The notes beneath the pieces are model-generated. The model was not told where the DNA came from. It worked only from the letters and a program-made list of their open reading frames with translations, and ran no database searches. From the NCBI RefSeq assembly GCF_017744015.1, contig NZ_JAGHRA010000006.1:1-64000 (forward strand): a stretch of DNA of 64,000 nt, in the 5' to 3' direction. Positions within the stretch are counted from its first letter, which is position 1; each line of letters begins with the position of its first letter. Positions 17,383 to 26,808 of the stretch are shown piece after piece. A program made the translations under genes and the position numbers. The DNA comes from Paracoccus sp. R12_2. GTDB taxonomy: Bacteria > Pseudomonadota > Alphaproteobacteria > Rhodobacterales > Rhodobacteraceae.

Positions 17383-17809
17383 CTACTCGCGCGAGGCCCG
17401 TTCGCAGACCGAGTAGAGGAACGTCGCCGACCAGGTCAGCACCATGAAGCCGCCGAGCGACTGCATCATGTTGACCATCCGTATCGGCCCGCTTGCCTCG
17501 ATCTGCGTGTACCCGAGCGTGGCGAAGTTGACGCCGGAGAAGTAGATCAGGCCGCTCCAGCATGGGTCGTAGCTGCCGTCGAGGCCTCCCACGCCCCAGC
17601 CCTGCAGCGCCCTGTAGACTGCGGCGAAAGCCAGGATTTCAATCGTGTGGAGCGCGAGCAGCCCGACGAACGCCACCATGATCGCGCCTGCGGTCTCTCG
17701 TTCGAGTTCGGCTTCATGCCCCGGACGGCCAATAGCCCCGTAGTGGTGCGCGACCAGAGGGCGGCCACCAGCGCGAAACCGAGCAGAAGCCCGATTCCAG
17801 TTGCAGCAT
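17383..17809 (-). pseudogene. two-helix ion channel, probably frameshifted at the N-terminus
   Basis: The main frame encodes a pore-loop ion channel (Ion_trans_2 type): helix VGLLALHTIEILAFAAVY, a pore region with LIYFSGVNFATLGYTQI, and a final helix. The filter reads TLGYT, not the usual TVGYG. Upstream, the expected first helix (GIGLLLGFALVAAL) is in another frame and the plausible start codon in a third, so two shifts near 17757 and 17795 break the N-terminus. Either this is a pseudogene or the sequence has errors here. Inferred substrate: K+ or another cation. Confidence 0.5.
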
Positions 17810-17908
17810 GTTGAGCACTCGCGGCGGAACAGTACCCCGAGGTTTATGTTCTCAGCGCTCGGCCCTGCCGCATGGCAGCGGAACCATCGCCCTGCCGATG
17901 ATCTGATC

Positions 17909-20143
17909 TCAGGCCTCACGTTCCGGATCAAACGCAAGAAGCCGCAGCGCATTCAGTGTGACGAGCACCGTCGCGCCGGTATCTGCAAGGATCGCGATCC
18001 ACAGCCCGGTAATGCCGAGGATCGTCGTCACCAGAAACACCGCCTTAAGGCCGAGCGCGATCGCCACATTTTGCCTGATGTTCGCCATGGCTGCGCGAGC
18101 AAGGCGAACCTTGCCGGCCACATCGGTCACGCGATTGCGCAGGATCGCGGCGTCGGCGGTTTCAAGCGCGACGTCCGTTCCGGAGCCCATGGCAACTCCG
18201 ATGTGGGCGGTGGCGAGCGCAGGGGCATCGTTGATGCCGTCGCCCACCATCATCACGCGGTCCCTGGCGGTCATCTCACGGATCGCCGCGACCTTGCCTT
18301 CGGGCATCAATTCGGCGCGATGGTCAATGCCCAGCCCAGCGGAAATGGCTGCTGCCGTGCGCCGGTTGTCGCCGGTCAGCATCACAGACGCGATGCCAAG
18401 CGCCTTGAGTTGCTGCACCGCGCGGGCGGCATCCTCTCGGGGTTCGTCCCGGAGCGCTACGAGTCCGACCAACTGGCTCCGGCGGAAGACCGCGACGACT
18501 GTCTTGCCTTCATCTTCCATGCCGACCACCGCCCCGAGCGCGTGGTCGTCCAACACACCGCGCTCCCCGGCGAACCGTGGAGAGCCCACCCAGGCGGTTT
18601 CACCCTCAACGACTGCTTCGGCCCCTTTGCCCGGAAGCGCTTTGGCGGCGGTCGCGGCCAGGAACGGCGCTCCCGCAGCTTCCGCGCGGGACAGGATCGC
18701 CTCCGCCAGAGGATGGCTCGACCCCGCTTCGACGGCGGCAGCCAGCGCCAGCACCTCTGTCTCCGATCCCGAGATCGGCACCACGTCCGTGACGCGCGGC
18801 CGTCCGTTGGTCAGGGTTCCGGTCTTGTCGAATGCGACATGCGTGGTGGCCGCCGCGGCCTCGATCACGGCGCCTCCTTTCATCAGCAGCCCGCGACGCG
18901 CGCCTGAAGAAAGCGCAGAGGCGATGGAAGCCGGTACCGAGATCACCAGCGCGCAGGGGCATCCGATCAGGAGAAGCGCGAGCGCCCGGTAGATCCACGT
19001 ATCCCAGCCTTGCCCGAACGCGAGGGGCGGGACGATGGCCACCAGCACCGCAACTCCGACGACGGCCGGCATGTAGATGCGGCTGAAACGGTCGATGAAG
19101 CGCTCGGTCGGGGCCCGGGCGCTTTCCGCTTCCTCGACCAGCCGGATGATACGGGCAATGGTGTTGTCCTCGGCCGACTTGGTGACCCGAACACGCAGCG
19201 CCGCCTCGGAATTGATGGAGCCGGCAAAGACGGAGGCACCGGGTTCCTTCAGCTTCGGCACACTCTCGCCCGTGACGGCGCTCTCATCGACGCCCGAGGT
19301 GCCCTCGATGACTTCGCCATCTGCCGGGACCCGGTCGCCCGGGCGCACCAGAACGATCTGGTCCACCTGCAGCTGGTCGGCCGGTATCACCCGAGTCCGG
19401 CCGCCGATCTCCAGGATCGCGGTCTTCGGCACCAGACGAGCGAGCGCCCGGATCCCGTCGCGGGCCTTGTTCGCCGCAACACCTTCGAGAACCTCCCCGA
19501 CGGCGAAGAGGAAGACGACGAGCGCCGCTTCCTCGGCGGCGTCGATGACGAGCGCGCCGCTGGCGGCGATTGTCATCAGCATCTCGATCGTGAACGGCAT
19601 CCCCACTCTGGCGGACGCGACAGCGCGGCGTGCGATAGGGGCGACACCAATGAGCGTCGCGAGGATGAATGCCCACGTTGCCACATCCTGGGAGGCGAGC
19701 AGTTTCACGGCCCATGCCGCCGCGAGGAGGAGACCGGTGCCGATCACCAGTCTGCCCTTCGCGGTCTGATACCAACGCGAACCGGGCCCGGGACCGCTCT
19801 CGGGCCCTGTCGATCCAGCGTTGGGCTCGAGTCCTGCGGCATCTCGCGAGCCGTCCGCACGGGACGCTTGCTCATCGTCCGGCAGCACGAAGCCTTTCCG
19901 ATCGGGGCTCGATCCTTTCGCCGCGATCCCGTAGCCGAGCCGCTTGACGATTGCTTCGATCTGGTTGCGAGGGGTCTGCCCTTCATCCAGAGTCAGCCGA
20001 AGCCGCTCGGTCATCAGCGCCACATCGACGTCGCTCACGCCAGGCAGGCGTTCGACCGCACCCCGGACCTTGCCGGCGCACGACGCACAGTCCATCCCGG
20101 AAACCGTCCATTCGTAGGTTGCACTGTCGTTCGCCGTCATCAC
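17909..20143 (-). CDS. Zn/Cd/Pb-type P1B ATPase (ZntA/CadA-like)
   Basis: A 744-residue pump with an N-terminal HMA domain (GMDCASC, residues 17-23), a variable linker, then the P1B core: TGES, the ion motif IGCPCALVISVPA, DKTGTLTNG and GDGINDAPAL. CPCALVIS with an HMA GMDCxxC domain is characteristic of Zn2+/Cd2+/Pb2+ exporters. It is divergent from a MerR-family activator with a 19-bp-spaced promoter between them, as in zntA/zntR and cadA/cadR. It exports divalent soft metals from the cytosol. Confidence 0.88.
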   Translation of the reverse strand: MMTANDSATYEWTVSGMDCASCAGKVRGAVERLPGVSDVDVALMTERLRLTLDEGQTPRNQIEAIVKRLGYGIAAKGSSPDRKGFVLPDDEQASRADGSRDAAGLEPNAGSTGPESGPGPGSRWYQTAKGRLVIGTGLLLAAAWAVKLLASQDVATWAFILATLIGVAPIARRAVASARVGMPFTIEMLMTIAASGALVIDAAEEAALVVFLFAVGEVLEGVAANKARDGIRALARLVPKTAILEIGGRTRVIPADQLQVDQIVLVRPGDRVPADGEVIEGTSGVDESAVTGESVPKLKEPGASVFAGSINSEAALRVRVTKSAEDNTIARIIRLVEEAESARAPTERFIDRFSRIYMPAVVGVAVLVAIVPPLAFGQGWDTWIYRALALLLIGCPCALVISVPASIASALSSGARRGLLMKGGAVIEAAAATTHVAFDKTGTLTNGRPRVTDVVPISGSETEVLALAAAVEAGSSHPLAEAILSRAEAAGAPFLAATAAKALPGKGAEAVVEGETAWVGSPRFAGERGVLDDHALGAVVGMEDEGKTVVAVFRRSQLVGLVALRDEPREDAARAVQQLKALGIASVMLTGDNRRTAAAISAGLGIDHRAELMPEGKVAAIREMTARDRVMMVGDGINDAPALATAHIGVAMGSGTDVALETADAAILRNRVTDVAGKVRLARAAMANIRQNVAIALGLKAVFLVTTILGITGLWIAILADTGATVLVTLNALRLLAFDPEREA

Positions 20144-20190
20144 GCCCTTCCAACCCGCCCAGCGGGCAACATTGTATTTGCTGAGTCGGG

Positions 20191-20221
20191 AACCTAAGGT
20201 CTCTAGTAGCTATAGCTTCAA
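20191..20221 (-). promoter_or_regulatory. MerR-type promoter of the P-type ATPase gene
   Basis: On the minus strand TTGAAG (20216-20221) and TAGGTT (20191-20196) are 19 bp apart, the over-long spacing of MerR-activated promoters. The spacer holds an imperfect dyad, CTCTAG-TAG-CTATAG (20201-20215). It lies 48 bp upstream of the ATPase start and next to the regulator gene. Confidence 0.65.
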
Positions 20222-20232
20222 GAGGAAATCTG

Positions 20233-20673
20233 ATGCTCACCATCGGAAAATTGGGCGAAGCGGCCGGCGTGAAGGTTCCGACGATCCGCTACTACGAGCA
20301 GATCGGGCTCCTGCCGGAGCCAGATCGCAGTGCCGGGAACCAGCGGCTCTATGGGCAGTCGGCACTGGATCGGCTAGCCTTCATCCGCCATGCGCGGGAG
20401 CTCGGTTTTCCGCTGGACGCTATCCGAGACCTTCTGAGTCTCTCTGACAGACCCGATCAATCCTGCGCAGCCGCCGATGTCATCGCCAGGGCGCAGCTGG
20501 CCGAGGTTGAAAGCCGCCTTGCGCGCCTGACTGCGCTGAAAGGCGAACTTGAGCGCATGGTCGTGCAATGTGCAGGCGGTCGGATTGCCGATTGCCGGGT
20601 CATTGAAGTTCTGGGCGACCATTCGCTTTGCGCAACCGATCACCAGCATCCGGAGAGCGAGGCGGCATCGTGA
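20233..20673 (+). CDS. MerR family metal-responsive regulator (ZntR/CadR-like)
   Basis: A 146-residue protein with the MerR winged helix ([20 protein letters not shown]), a dimerisation helix and C-terminal metal residues: Cys in [22 protein letters not shown], and a Cys/His tail ([10 protein letters not shown]). The Cys pattern and His-containing end resemble ZntR, CadR and PbrR. It likely binds the 19-bp-spaced promoter and activates the divergent ATPase on Zn2+, Cd2+ or Pb2+. The next gene overlaps it by 4 bp. Confidence 0.85.
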   Translation: MLTIGKLGEAAGVKVPTIRYYEQIGLLPEPDRSAGNQRLYGQSALDRLAFIRHARELGFPLDAIRDLLSLSDRPDQSCAAADVIARAQLAEVESRLARLTALKGELERMVVQCAGGRIADCRVIEVLGDHSLCATDHQHPESEAAS

Positions 20674-21011
20674 ACGCACCCGGCACCCTCGCCATCTACA
20701 TCGGTGCCGCTCTGGCCGAGATTGCGGGCTGCTTTGCGGTCTGGGCATGGATGCGGCAAGGCGCGAGCGCGCTCTGGTTGGTCCCCGGCCTCCTGAGCCT
20801 GGCCGTCTTCGCTTGGCTCCTGACCCTTGCCCCCTCCGATTTTGCGGGGCGGGCCTACGCAGCTTATGGCGGGGTCTATATCGCAGCCTCGCTCCTCTGG
20901 CTGTGGCTCATCGAGAAGCAGCGCCCGGACACTTGGGACCTGACAGGTGCCGCAATCTGCCTCGCCGGTGCGGCCGTCATCCTGTTGGCGCCGAGGGCGG
21001 CTGGTGGATGA
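20670..21011 (+). CDS. YnfA/UPF0060 family membrane protein
   Basis: A 113-residue, four-helix protein with the UPF0060 pattern: [32 protein letters not shown] and a final [13 protein letters not shown] helix. YnfA is a small multidrug resistance-like transporter. It starts with GTG overlapping the MerR stop (GTGA), so it is translationally coupled to the regulator. This coupling is common in mobile metal islands. Confidence 0.88.
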   Translation: MNAPGTLAIYIGAALAEIAGCFAVWAWMRQGASALWLVPGLLSLAVFAWLLTLAPSDFAGRAYAAYGGVYIAASLLWLWLIEKQRPDTWDLTGAAICLAGAAVILLAPRAAGG

Positions 21012-21335
21012 TCGGGGGTGCTCTCCAAGATCAAGGCAGCCGACTGCCGCTCATCGTTGCCGACATCACGATAGAGCCAACCTTTGCGGACGGACTCCCG
21101 CTCTTCCAGCGTAGCAGCTGTGCATATCAAATAAAATCAATGACTTATACTGGAGAAGGTTGGACGTCAGACCCATCCCCTCCGGCAGTCTGCCAGCCGA
21201 AAATCGACAAAGAGCAGTTAGGCTCGCCTCTGGAGGATCGGACCGACTCCCTAGCAACCTGAGGCGGGTAGGGCGGACCGATGTGCGATCCGTGTGCAAT
21301 GCGATTCGCCAAGAGACTTACGATTTCTCAGATAC
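21012..21335. other. intergenic junction between metal cargo and trb cluster, 324 bp
   Basis: No supported gene. The stretch contains two copies of CGGACCGA about 35 bp apart, but no convincing terminal inverted repeat or attachment site. It marks the boundary between the plus-strand metal genes and the end of the minus-strand trb operon. Confidence 0.4.
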
Positions 21336-21608
21336 TTAGCCCTGATCGGAATCCAGTGGCTTCGGTGGGTCTGGCTTCTTGCGGTTCGCCCGCGATCCCG
21401 TCTTGCGCGCTGCAGCGAACCCGCGGTCCGTGGCCATGAAGCGTTCGAGCATCGGTGCGACGAGGCGGGCGGGCTCAAGATCCTGTCCGGTCTGGTGGCC
21501 CAGGACAGCCGCGTAGTCGCAAAGGTTACGGTGCACATCGGCGGGAAGTTCGACGGTCAGCTTGACCGGCTTGTCGTCATGGATCGGGCCAAGCTTCAGC
21601 TTCGTCAT
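21336..21608 (-). CDS. DUF2274 protein, last gene of the trb operon
   Basis: A 90-residue protein that opens MTKLKLGPIHDDKPVKLTVE and contains LPADVHRNLCDYA, a ribbon-helix-helix-like pattern. DUF2274 proteins almost always follow trbI in ICE-type trb clusters, as here, with a 4-bp overlap. The RHH-like start suggests DNA binding, perhaps autoregulation of the transfer operon, but no function has been shown to my knowledge. Confidence 0.8.
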   Translation of the reverse strand: MTKLKLGPIHDDKPVKLTVELPADVHRNLCDYAAVLGHQTGQDLEPARLVAPMLERFMATDRGFAAARKTGSRANRKKPDPPKPLDSDQG

Positions 21609-22804
21609 CTTATTTCTCCCAAAGGCTCGAGGATCAGGTCGCGCGTGACCATGACGCGGACGGGGAAGCCCGGGCGGATGGTCAGCGTCGGCGGGACGGC
21701 GAGCTGCTGCCGAACGATCTCGTCCCCGGTCCGTCCGATCGTGTCCTGCGCGGCCTCGCGGATGGCGCGGGCGACGTCATCCTCGCTGTCGGCCCCGCTT
21801 TCCAGGCCGAGGTTCAGGATCGTGGCGAGGCCAGCGGCAAGGAAGACGCGACCCCAATGATAGTTGACCCGGTCCTGCAGGCCGGACGCGCCTGTTCCGT
21901 CCGTGCCGGGCGCGCGTTCCAGCACAATGGAGCGACCATCCGGAAGGATGAGGCGGGTCCAGACCAGAAGCAGGCGGCTTTGCCCGGATGCGATGCGGCT
22001 GTCGTATTCTCCCAGAAGTCGAGCGCCTTGCGGGATCAGCAGGTACCTCCCCGACGGGCTGTCATAGACGTCTCCAGTCACCTGAGCCGAGATTTGTCCG
22101 GGAAGGTCCGAGCGGAGACCGGTGATCAGGGCAGCCGGGATAACCGTTCCGGCCTGCAGGATGTAGGGGCTGAGTGGCGGCACCATGCGCTGCGCACTGA
22201 CGGTGTCTGTGTTTCCGGGACGGGTCAGGAACGCCTCCCGGCCGGAAATAGGATCATTTGCCGTCGGGCTGCCCAATGTGGAGGGGAAGAGCGCGCCGGT
22301 TGCGGGGGGCGTCGGTGTGGCCTGTGCTCCGCCGCGGGGCACGGTTTGCGCCTCCGAGAAAAGGGCGCTCAGCCGGGCGGCGTCGAGTTCCTGAAGGCGG
22401 CGTTGTTCCTCCGGATCGACTGTGGGGGCCAACGGACCGGAAAGGGGCGGTGCCGGGACCGGCTGGCCGCGATCTTGCGCTCCAAGGATGGCGCGGCCCA
22501 GCTCACCGGGCAAGGGCGGACCGAGACGCGGGACATCGGCGTAATCCCGAGGTAGTGTCGACAGCCCTTCGGCTGCCTGAATGCGTTCGGTGGAAAAGAG
22601 CTCGGTCTGGGTGCCCTCCTGCCGGTTGTTCTGCAGGGCCACGATCAGGATCGCGCCAAGGCCAAGGCCGCCGATTGCGGTGGCAAGGGCAATGGCTCGG
22701 CGGGACAGGCGCATGACACGGGGCGGATCGGGCCTGAGGCGAAGCTCCTGGGCGATGTCTTCCTCGGTCCGTGGCGGCTCTTGCATATCAGGGACTTGTG
22801 TCAT
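21605..22804 (-). CDS. trbI: conjugal transfer protein TrbI (VirB10-like)
   Basis: A 399-residue VirB10/TrbI homologue. A cytoplasmic segment precedes one helix (AIALATAIGGLGLGAILIVA, residues 45-64), then a Pro-rich periplasmic linker, then the conserved outer-membrane core domain with LQAGTVIPAALITGLRSDLPG, the VYDSPSGRYLLIPQGARLLG block and RMDLPDG-like WTRLILPDGRS. It spans both membranes and links the channel core to the energising ATPases. ATG overlaps the trbG stop (ATGA). Confidence 0.92.
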   Translation of the reverse strand: MTQVPDMQEPPRTEEDIAQELRLRPDPPRVMRLSRRAIALATAIGGLGLGAILIVALQNNRQEGTQTELFSTERIQAAEGLSTLPRDYADVPRLGPPLPGELGRAILGAQDRGQPVPAPPLSGPLAPTVDPEEQRRLQELDAARLSALFSEAQTVPRGGAQATPTPPATGALFPSTLGSPTANDPISGREAFLTRPGNTDTVSAQRMVPPLSPYILQAGTVIPAALITGLRSDLPGQISAQVTGDVYDSPSGRYLLIPQGARLLGEYDSRIASGQSRLLLVWTRLILPDGRSIVLERAPGTDGTGASGLQDRVNYHWGRVFLAAGLATILNLGLESGADSEDDVARAIREAAQDTIGRTGDEIVRQQLAVPPTLTIRPGFPVRVMVTRDLILEPLGEIR

Positions 22805-23781
22805 CGCTCCACCTCTGGCTGGGGCGCAGGCAGCGGGCGCTGATCGCCATCCGTCCGCACGATCCGCACGACCTGCTGTTGTCTTTCGCCGAGACGCAGT
22901 TCTGCAGCCCCGAACAGCCGGTCCACGATCAGGAGGTTGCCGAGCACGCGGGTGTTCACGATCTGGCCGCGCCCATCCGCGCCGATCACGACGAGCGGAG
23001 GCATTTCGCCCTGGGCGATGCCGGGCGGGAAGACGACATAGACACGGCGCCCGTCGTCGAAGACCGAGACCGGCCGCCAGGGTGGGGCGTCGCCCTGCAG
23101 GCCATAGCGGTAGTGCCGCTCGGCCTCGGGCGGGATAGCCGGACGGCGGACGGTCGGGGCGCGGGGCGTGGTTCGCACCTCTGGATAGGCCCATGCGACG
23201 CTGGGCATCCAGGTTTCCTCGTCGGCGTGCAACTCGATGTGATAGGTGCGCCGGTCGGTGTTGACGACGAGATTGGTGGAGATGTCGGGGCGGGTGGGTT
23301 TCACGAGGATATGGACGCGCTCGGTGCGACCCGCGCCGCTGGTGGTGTCGCCGATGATCCAGCGCGCGGTGTCGCCCGCCGCAATCGGGCCGGGACCGGT
23401 CAGGCGTTCACCGGGTTCGAGCGCTATATTCGTGATCTGCCCGGGTGCTGCATAGACCTGGTAGAGCGCGCCCTCGCTCCACGGAAAAACCTGCATGGCG
23501 TTGTAATAGCCCTGCTGGCGGGGTTCGACACGGGCGGCGGCATTGGCGGCGATGATGCGCGCCTCGGGCGTATCCGCTTCCGGATCGCCGCCGCGGGAGG
23601 GCGTCCAGGCTGGCGGCGTGTGAACCGGGCGGGGCGGCCCCTCGGCTGGAGGCGGTGCCGGCGGCGGAGCGAGGGCCGGAACGTGGTCGTCATAGGCGAT
23701 TTCGGGCGGACGTTGCCCCGTGCAGGCGGTCAGCGCGGTGGCCGCGAGGAGAAGAACGGGGATGGGGCGCAGTCGGGTCAT
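22801..23781 (-). CDS. trbG: conjugal transfer protein TrbG (VirB9-like)
   Basis: A 326-residue periplasmic protein with a lipoprotein-like signal (PVLLLAATALTACTG; Cys near residue 20). The C-terminal VirB9 domain includes YRYGLQGDAPPWRPVSVFDD and RVYVVFP. TrbG forms part of the outer-membrane core complex with TrbI. The N-terminal third is Pro-rich. It overlaps trbF and trbI by 4 bp each. Confidence 0.92.
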   Translation of the reverse strand: MTRLRPIPVLLLAATALTACTGQRPPEIAYDDHVPALAPPPAPPPAEGPPRPVHTPPAWTPSRGGDPEADTPEARIIAANAAARVEPRQQGYYNAMQVFPWSEGALYQVYAAPGQITNIALEPGERLTGPGPIAAGDTARWIIGDTTSGAGRTERVHILVKPTRPDISTNLVVNTDRRTYHIELHADEETWMPSVAWAYPEVRTTPRAPTVRRPAIPPEAERHYRYGLQGDAPPWRPVSVFDDGRRVYVVFPPGIAQGEMPPLVVIGADGRGQIVNTRVLGNLLIVDRLFGAAELRLGERQQQVVRIVRTDGDQRPLPAPQPEVER

Positions 23782-24461
23782 TGGGCATTCTCCCTCGACC
23801 AGTTGATGGCATGGACATAGACGCCGAGCGGGTTTGCCCGCAGGCGCTCTGCATCGCGCGGGGGCTGGATCACGACGGTCAGGATGGCGGTCCAGCGTTC
23901 GGTTGTGGCGAGCTGACCGTTCTCGTAGCGCCGCTCGATCCAGGAGACGCGGAAGCTCGTGTCCGAGGCGCGAATGACACTCGAGACCTCGATGGAAATC
24001 TGCGTGTCGCCGACCTGCGCGAAGGGATCGTTCACCCGGGCATGGTCATTCAGCGCGACAGCGCCGCGATCCGTGGCGAAATCGTAGGCACGAAGCCAGT
24101 TCTGGCGCAGCACGATCGGATCGGCCGGGACCTGCCGGACATGCTCGATGAAGCGGGCGAGATGCCAGGCGATCTGCGGATCGGTGGGGCGATACTCGGC
24201 CAGCGCCGGGACAACGGCTTGGGCCGCACCGAGATTGTCGACCTCGACCACGTAAGGGACGACGCTGCTGCGCGTCGATTGCCAGGCGAGCGCTGCGCTG
24301 AGCCCGGCCGACAGGGCAAGGCAGCCAATTGCCATAAGGCGCCAGTTGCGGGCTTGGATGCGGGCCGAGCCGATCCGCTCGTCCCAGACCTGGGCGGCCT
24401 TCTGATAGGGGGTGACGGGCTCGGGCGTGGTGCCGTAGCGGACACTGGGACGTCGGAACAT
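23778..24461 (-). CDS. trbF: conjugal transfer protein TrbF (VirB8-like)
   Basis: A 227-residue VirB8-like inner-membrane protein: a short cytoplasmic start, a helix near residues 45-65 (LMAIGCLALSAGLSAALAW), then the NTF2-like periplasmic domain with FIEHVRQVPADPIVLRQNWL and the YENGQLATTERWTA strand. It helps assemble the channel between inner-membrane and core complexes. Start and stop overlap its neighbours, showing translational coupling. Confidence 0.92.
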   Translation of the reverse strand: MFRRPSVRYGTTPEPVTPYQKAAQVWDERIGSARIQARNWRLMAIGCLALSAGLSAALAWQSTRSSVVPYVVEVDNLGAAQAVVPALAEYRPTDPQIAWHLARFIEHVRQVPADPIVLRQNWLRAYDFATDRGAVALNDHARVNDPFAQVGDTQISIEVSSVIRASDTSFRVSWIERRYENGQLATTERWTAILTVVIQPPRDAERLRANPLGVYVHAINWSRENAQ

Positions 24462-25747
24462 CAGGAGGACCTTTCGGAGAGGCTGACGACCGTGCCGCCG
24501 CCACCATGATCGCCGGAGCGGAGGGCATGAGCGGCGGTCGAGAGGCCGTGTTGAAGGGATTGCTGGCGCTTCATCCGGCGCGCCCAGTCGGGCGGGCCAT
24601 CACTGGCAGAGGAGGGCATCGCGCCGCCTGCAAAGCGACCACCGGTGGCCGCATAGGCGGTGCGGGCACCGGATTGCGCGCCTTCCGAGATCGCGCGCCG
24701 GAGCGGGCTGAACGCGGCGACGGCGCCGGTTTTGCCAATAGCGGCCACGCCACCGACGGACTTGCCCATCGCTGTGCTGCGGGACGCGGCACCAAGCTGG
24801 TATGCAGTGGCGGTTCCGCTGCCAACCGCACTGGCACCACGCAGGGCGGCACCGCCAGTGCCAAGGGCCATCCGGGTCCCGGCCACACCGGCGACGGCAG
24901 CCCCGCCCACGGCGATGCCGGTGCCGACCGCGGCGCCTGCGCCAAGCTGCGGCCCACCCGAAACGATGCCATTGGCGATGCCGGGGCCGAAGATACCGAG
25001 GGCGAGGAGCGCCAGTGCGCCAAGGACCACCGACATGGCGTCGTTGATCGTGGGTTCACCCGCGAACCCGGCGGTGAACTCGCTGAAGATGGTGGAGCCG
25101 ATGCCGATGATCACGGCAAGGACCAGCACCTTGACACCCGAAGAAATGACGAGGCCCAGCACGCGTTCGGCCATGAAGGCGGTCTTGTTGAAGAGGCCGA
25201 AGGGCACGAGGATGAAGCCCGCCAGCGTAGCCAGCTTGAATTCGATCAGCGTGACGAAGAGCTGGATTGCGAGGATGAAGAACGACAGCAGGACCACCAG
25301 CCAGGCGAAGAACAGGATCCCGATCTGGATGAAGTTCTCGAAGATGGCGACGAACCCGGAGAGTTCGGCGATGGAGGCGAGGATTGGCTGGCCGGCCTCG
25401 AGCCCGACCTGCGCGATGCGCCCCGGCTGAAGCAGTTCACCGGCGGAGATCGTGCCGCCCGTGGCGACGAGGCCAAGGCCCGCGAAACTGTCGAAAACGA
25501 TCCGGGCCAGCGTGTTCCAGTTGCCGATGATATAGGCGAAGACCCCGACGAAGAGGGTCTTTTTCACCAGCCGGGCGATGATGTCGTCATCCGCGCCCCA
25601 GGCCCAGAAGAGGGCGGCCAGCGTGATGTCGATGACGATCAGCGTGGTGGCGAGGAAGGCGACGTCGCCGCCGAGAAGGCCGAAGCCGGAATCGATGTAG
25701 GAGGCGAAGACCTCGAGAAACCGGTCGATGACACTGACGCCGCCCAT
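24461..25747 (-). CDS. trbL: conjugal transfer protein TrbL (VirB6-like)
   Basis: A 428-residue polytopic inner-membrane protein. The first 270 residues hold six or more helices and the P-type TrbL pattern (DRFLEVFASYIDSGFGLLGG, LAGFILVPFGLFNKTAFMAE). The last 150 residues are a Gly/Ala/Ser-rich low-complexity tail. TrbL/VirB6 forms part of the inner-membrane channel. The tail is typical for the family. Confidence 0.9.
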   Translation of the reverse strand: MGGVSVIDRFLEVFASYIDSGFGLLGGDVAFLATTLIVIDITLAALFWAWGADDDIIARLVKKTLFVGVFAYIIGNWNTLARIVFDSFAGLGLVATGGTISAGELLQPGRIAQVGLEAGQPILASIAELSGFVAIFENFIQIGILFFAWLVVLLSFFILAIQLFVTLIEFKLATLAGFILVPFGLFNKTAFMAERVLGLVISSGVKVLVLAVIIGIGSTIFSEFTAGFAGEPTINDAMSVVLGALALLALGIFGPGIANGIVSGGPQLGAGAAVGTGIAVGGAAVAGVAGTRMALGTGGAALRGASAVGSGTATAYQLGAASRSTAMGKSVGGVAAIGKTGAVAAFSPLRRAISEGAQSGARTAYAATGGRFAGGAMPSSASDGPPDWARRMKRQQSLQHGLSTAAHALRSGDHGGGGTVVSLSERSS

Positions 25748-25751
25748 TACC

Positions 25752-26021
25752 TCACTCCGTCCCGGCCGGCTCTGGCGCCAGATCGAAGAAGCGCTGCCGG
25801 GCCGCCTCCCAGGCGGCGCGGCATTCGGTGTCGGTGGCGTAGTCTTCGGGCGTCAGGTCACGGCAATGCGCAAGCGTGCTGCGCAAGGCGTCATCCCTGA
25901 CCACATGCCCGGTGTCGGAGGGCAGGACCGTGCGTGTCAGTTCGACCACGGCGGCGAGGGCGGCAAGGCCGCCGATACCGAAAGCGACAAGGCGCAGAGT
26001 TCGCGGGGTGTCGAGGGCCAT
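25752..26021 (-). CDS. putative entry exclusion protein TrbK-alt
   Basis: An 89-residue protein with an N-terminal transmembrane segment (LRLVAFGIGGLAALAAVVEL) and a short soluble part with the Cys-containing pattern AHCRDLTPEDYATDTECRAAW. It lies between trbJ and trbL, where P-type clusters carry trbK, and matches the TrbK-alt group of ICEs. TrbK lipoproteins block re-entry of the same element; the alt group is assumed to do so. Confidence 0.82.
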   Translation of the reverse strand: MALDTPRTLRLVAFGIGGLAALAAVVELTRTVLPSDTGHVVRDDALRSTLAHCRDLTPEDYATDTECRAAWEAARQRFFDLAPEPAGTE

Positions 26022-26025
26022 GCGC

Positions 26026-26808
26026 TTACTCCTCGAACAGCCGTACTGTGCCGGGGGAGTAGCCGCCGCCGTAATCGAGGAACCGCGCGAGGTTCTCGCG
26101 GCCCTGCGCCTCGGCGGAGGCGATGCGGGCGGCTTCCAGCGCTTCGGCCCGGTTCTGCGCGGCGATGGCGGCCGTCAGATCGGCGATCTGCGTTGATTGC
26201 AGCGCCAGGAGCTGGTTCCCGGCCTGCGCGACCTGCATGGAGCCGACGGCCCCTTGGCTTTCGCGAATGAGTGCGTCCATCTGAGTTCGCGCGCCGTCGA
26301 TATTGCCCACGACCCCGGCCTGCACGCGCAACGCGTCCTCGAAGCCCGCGACGGAGGTCTCCCACCGCTCGCGCGCACCGGCGATCATCGCGTCGAAATC
26401 ACCTTGCGCTGCGGCAGCGCCGTAGTCCTGCGCGAAGGCCTGTTCGATGGTGGCCACGTCGAAGGCGAGGCTCTGGGCATCGGCCAAGAGGCGCTGGGTT
26501 TCACCGATGGCGTCCTGCAGCTGCGCCAGCGAGGAATGCGGCAGGTTTGCAAGGTTCAGCGCGTCGTTCATCAGCATCTGCGCCTGGTTCTGGATCTGCG
26601 CGATCTGGTTGTTGATCTGTTCCAGCGCGCGGGCGGCCGAGAGGATGTTTTCGGCGTGGTTCCGCGGGTCGTAGACGATCCGCCCGCCACCACCGAAGAA
26701 GAAGGCTTGGGCCGGTGTCGATAGAACCGGTGTCAGGACGAGGGCGCTGGCCATCAATGCGGCGGCGAGTTTGCGGGGCCGGGCTGGGCGCTCAGGATTG
26801 CGGGTCAT
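26026..26808 (-). CDS. trbJ: P-type conjugal transfer protein TrbJ (VirB5-like)
   Basis: A 260-residue exported protein with a signal peptide (LAAALMASALVLTPVLSTPAQA) and the start of the mature chain FFFGGGGRIVYDPRNHAEN, the hallmark of TrbJ. The rest is helical coiled coil (QINNQIAQIQNQAQML). VirB5-like proteins are minor pilus or adhesion components. The ATG at 26808 lies inside the end of trbE (17-bp overlap). Confidence 0.9.
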   Translation of the reverse strand: MTRNPERPARPRKLAAALMASALVLTPVLSTPAQAFFFGGGGRIVYDPRNHAENILSAARALEQINNQIAQIQNQAQMLMNDALNLANLPHSSLAQLQDAIGETQRLLADAQSLAFDVATIEQAFAQDYGAAAAQGDFDAMIAGARERWETSVAGFEDALRVQAGVVGNIDGARTQMDALIRESQGAVGSMQVAQAGNQLLALQSTQIADLTAAIAAQNRAEALEAARIASAEAQGRENLARFLDYGGGYSPGTVRLFEE

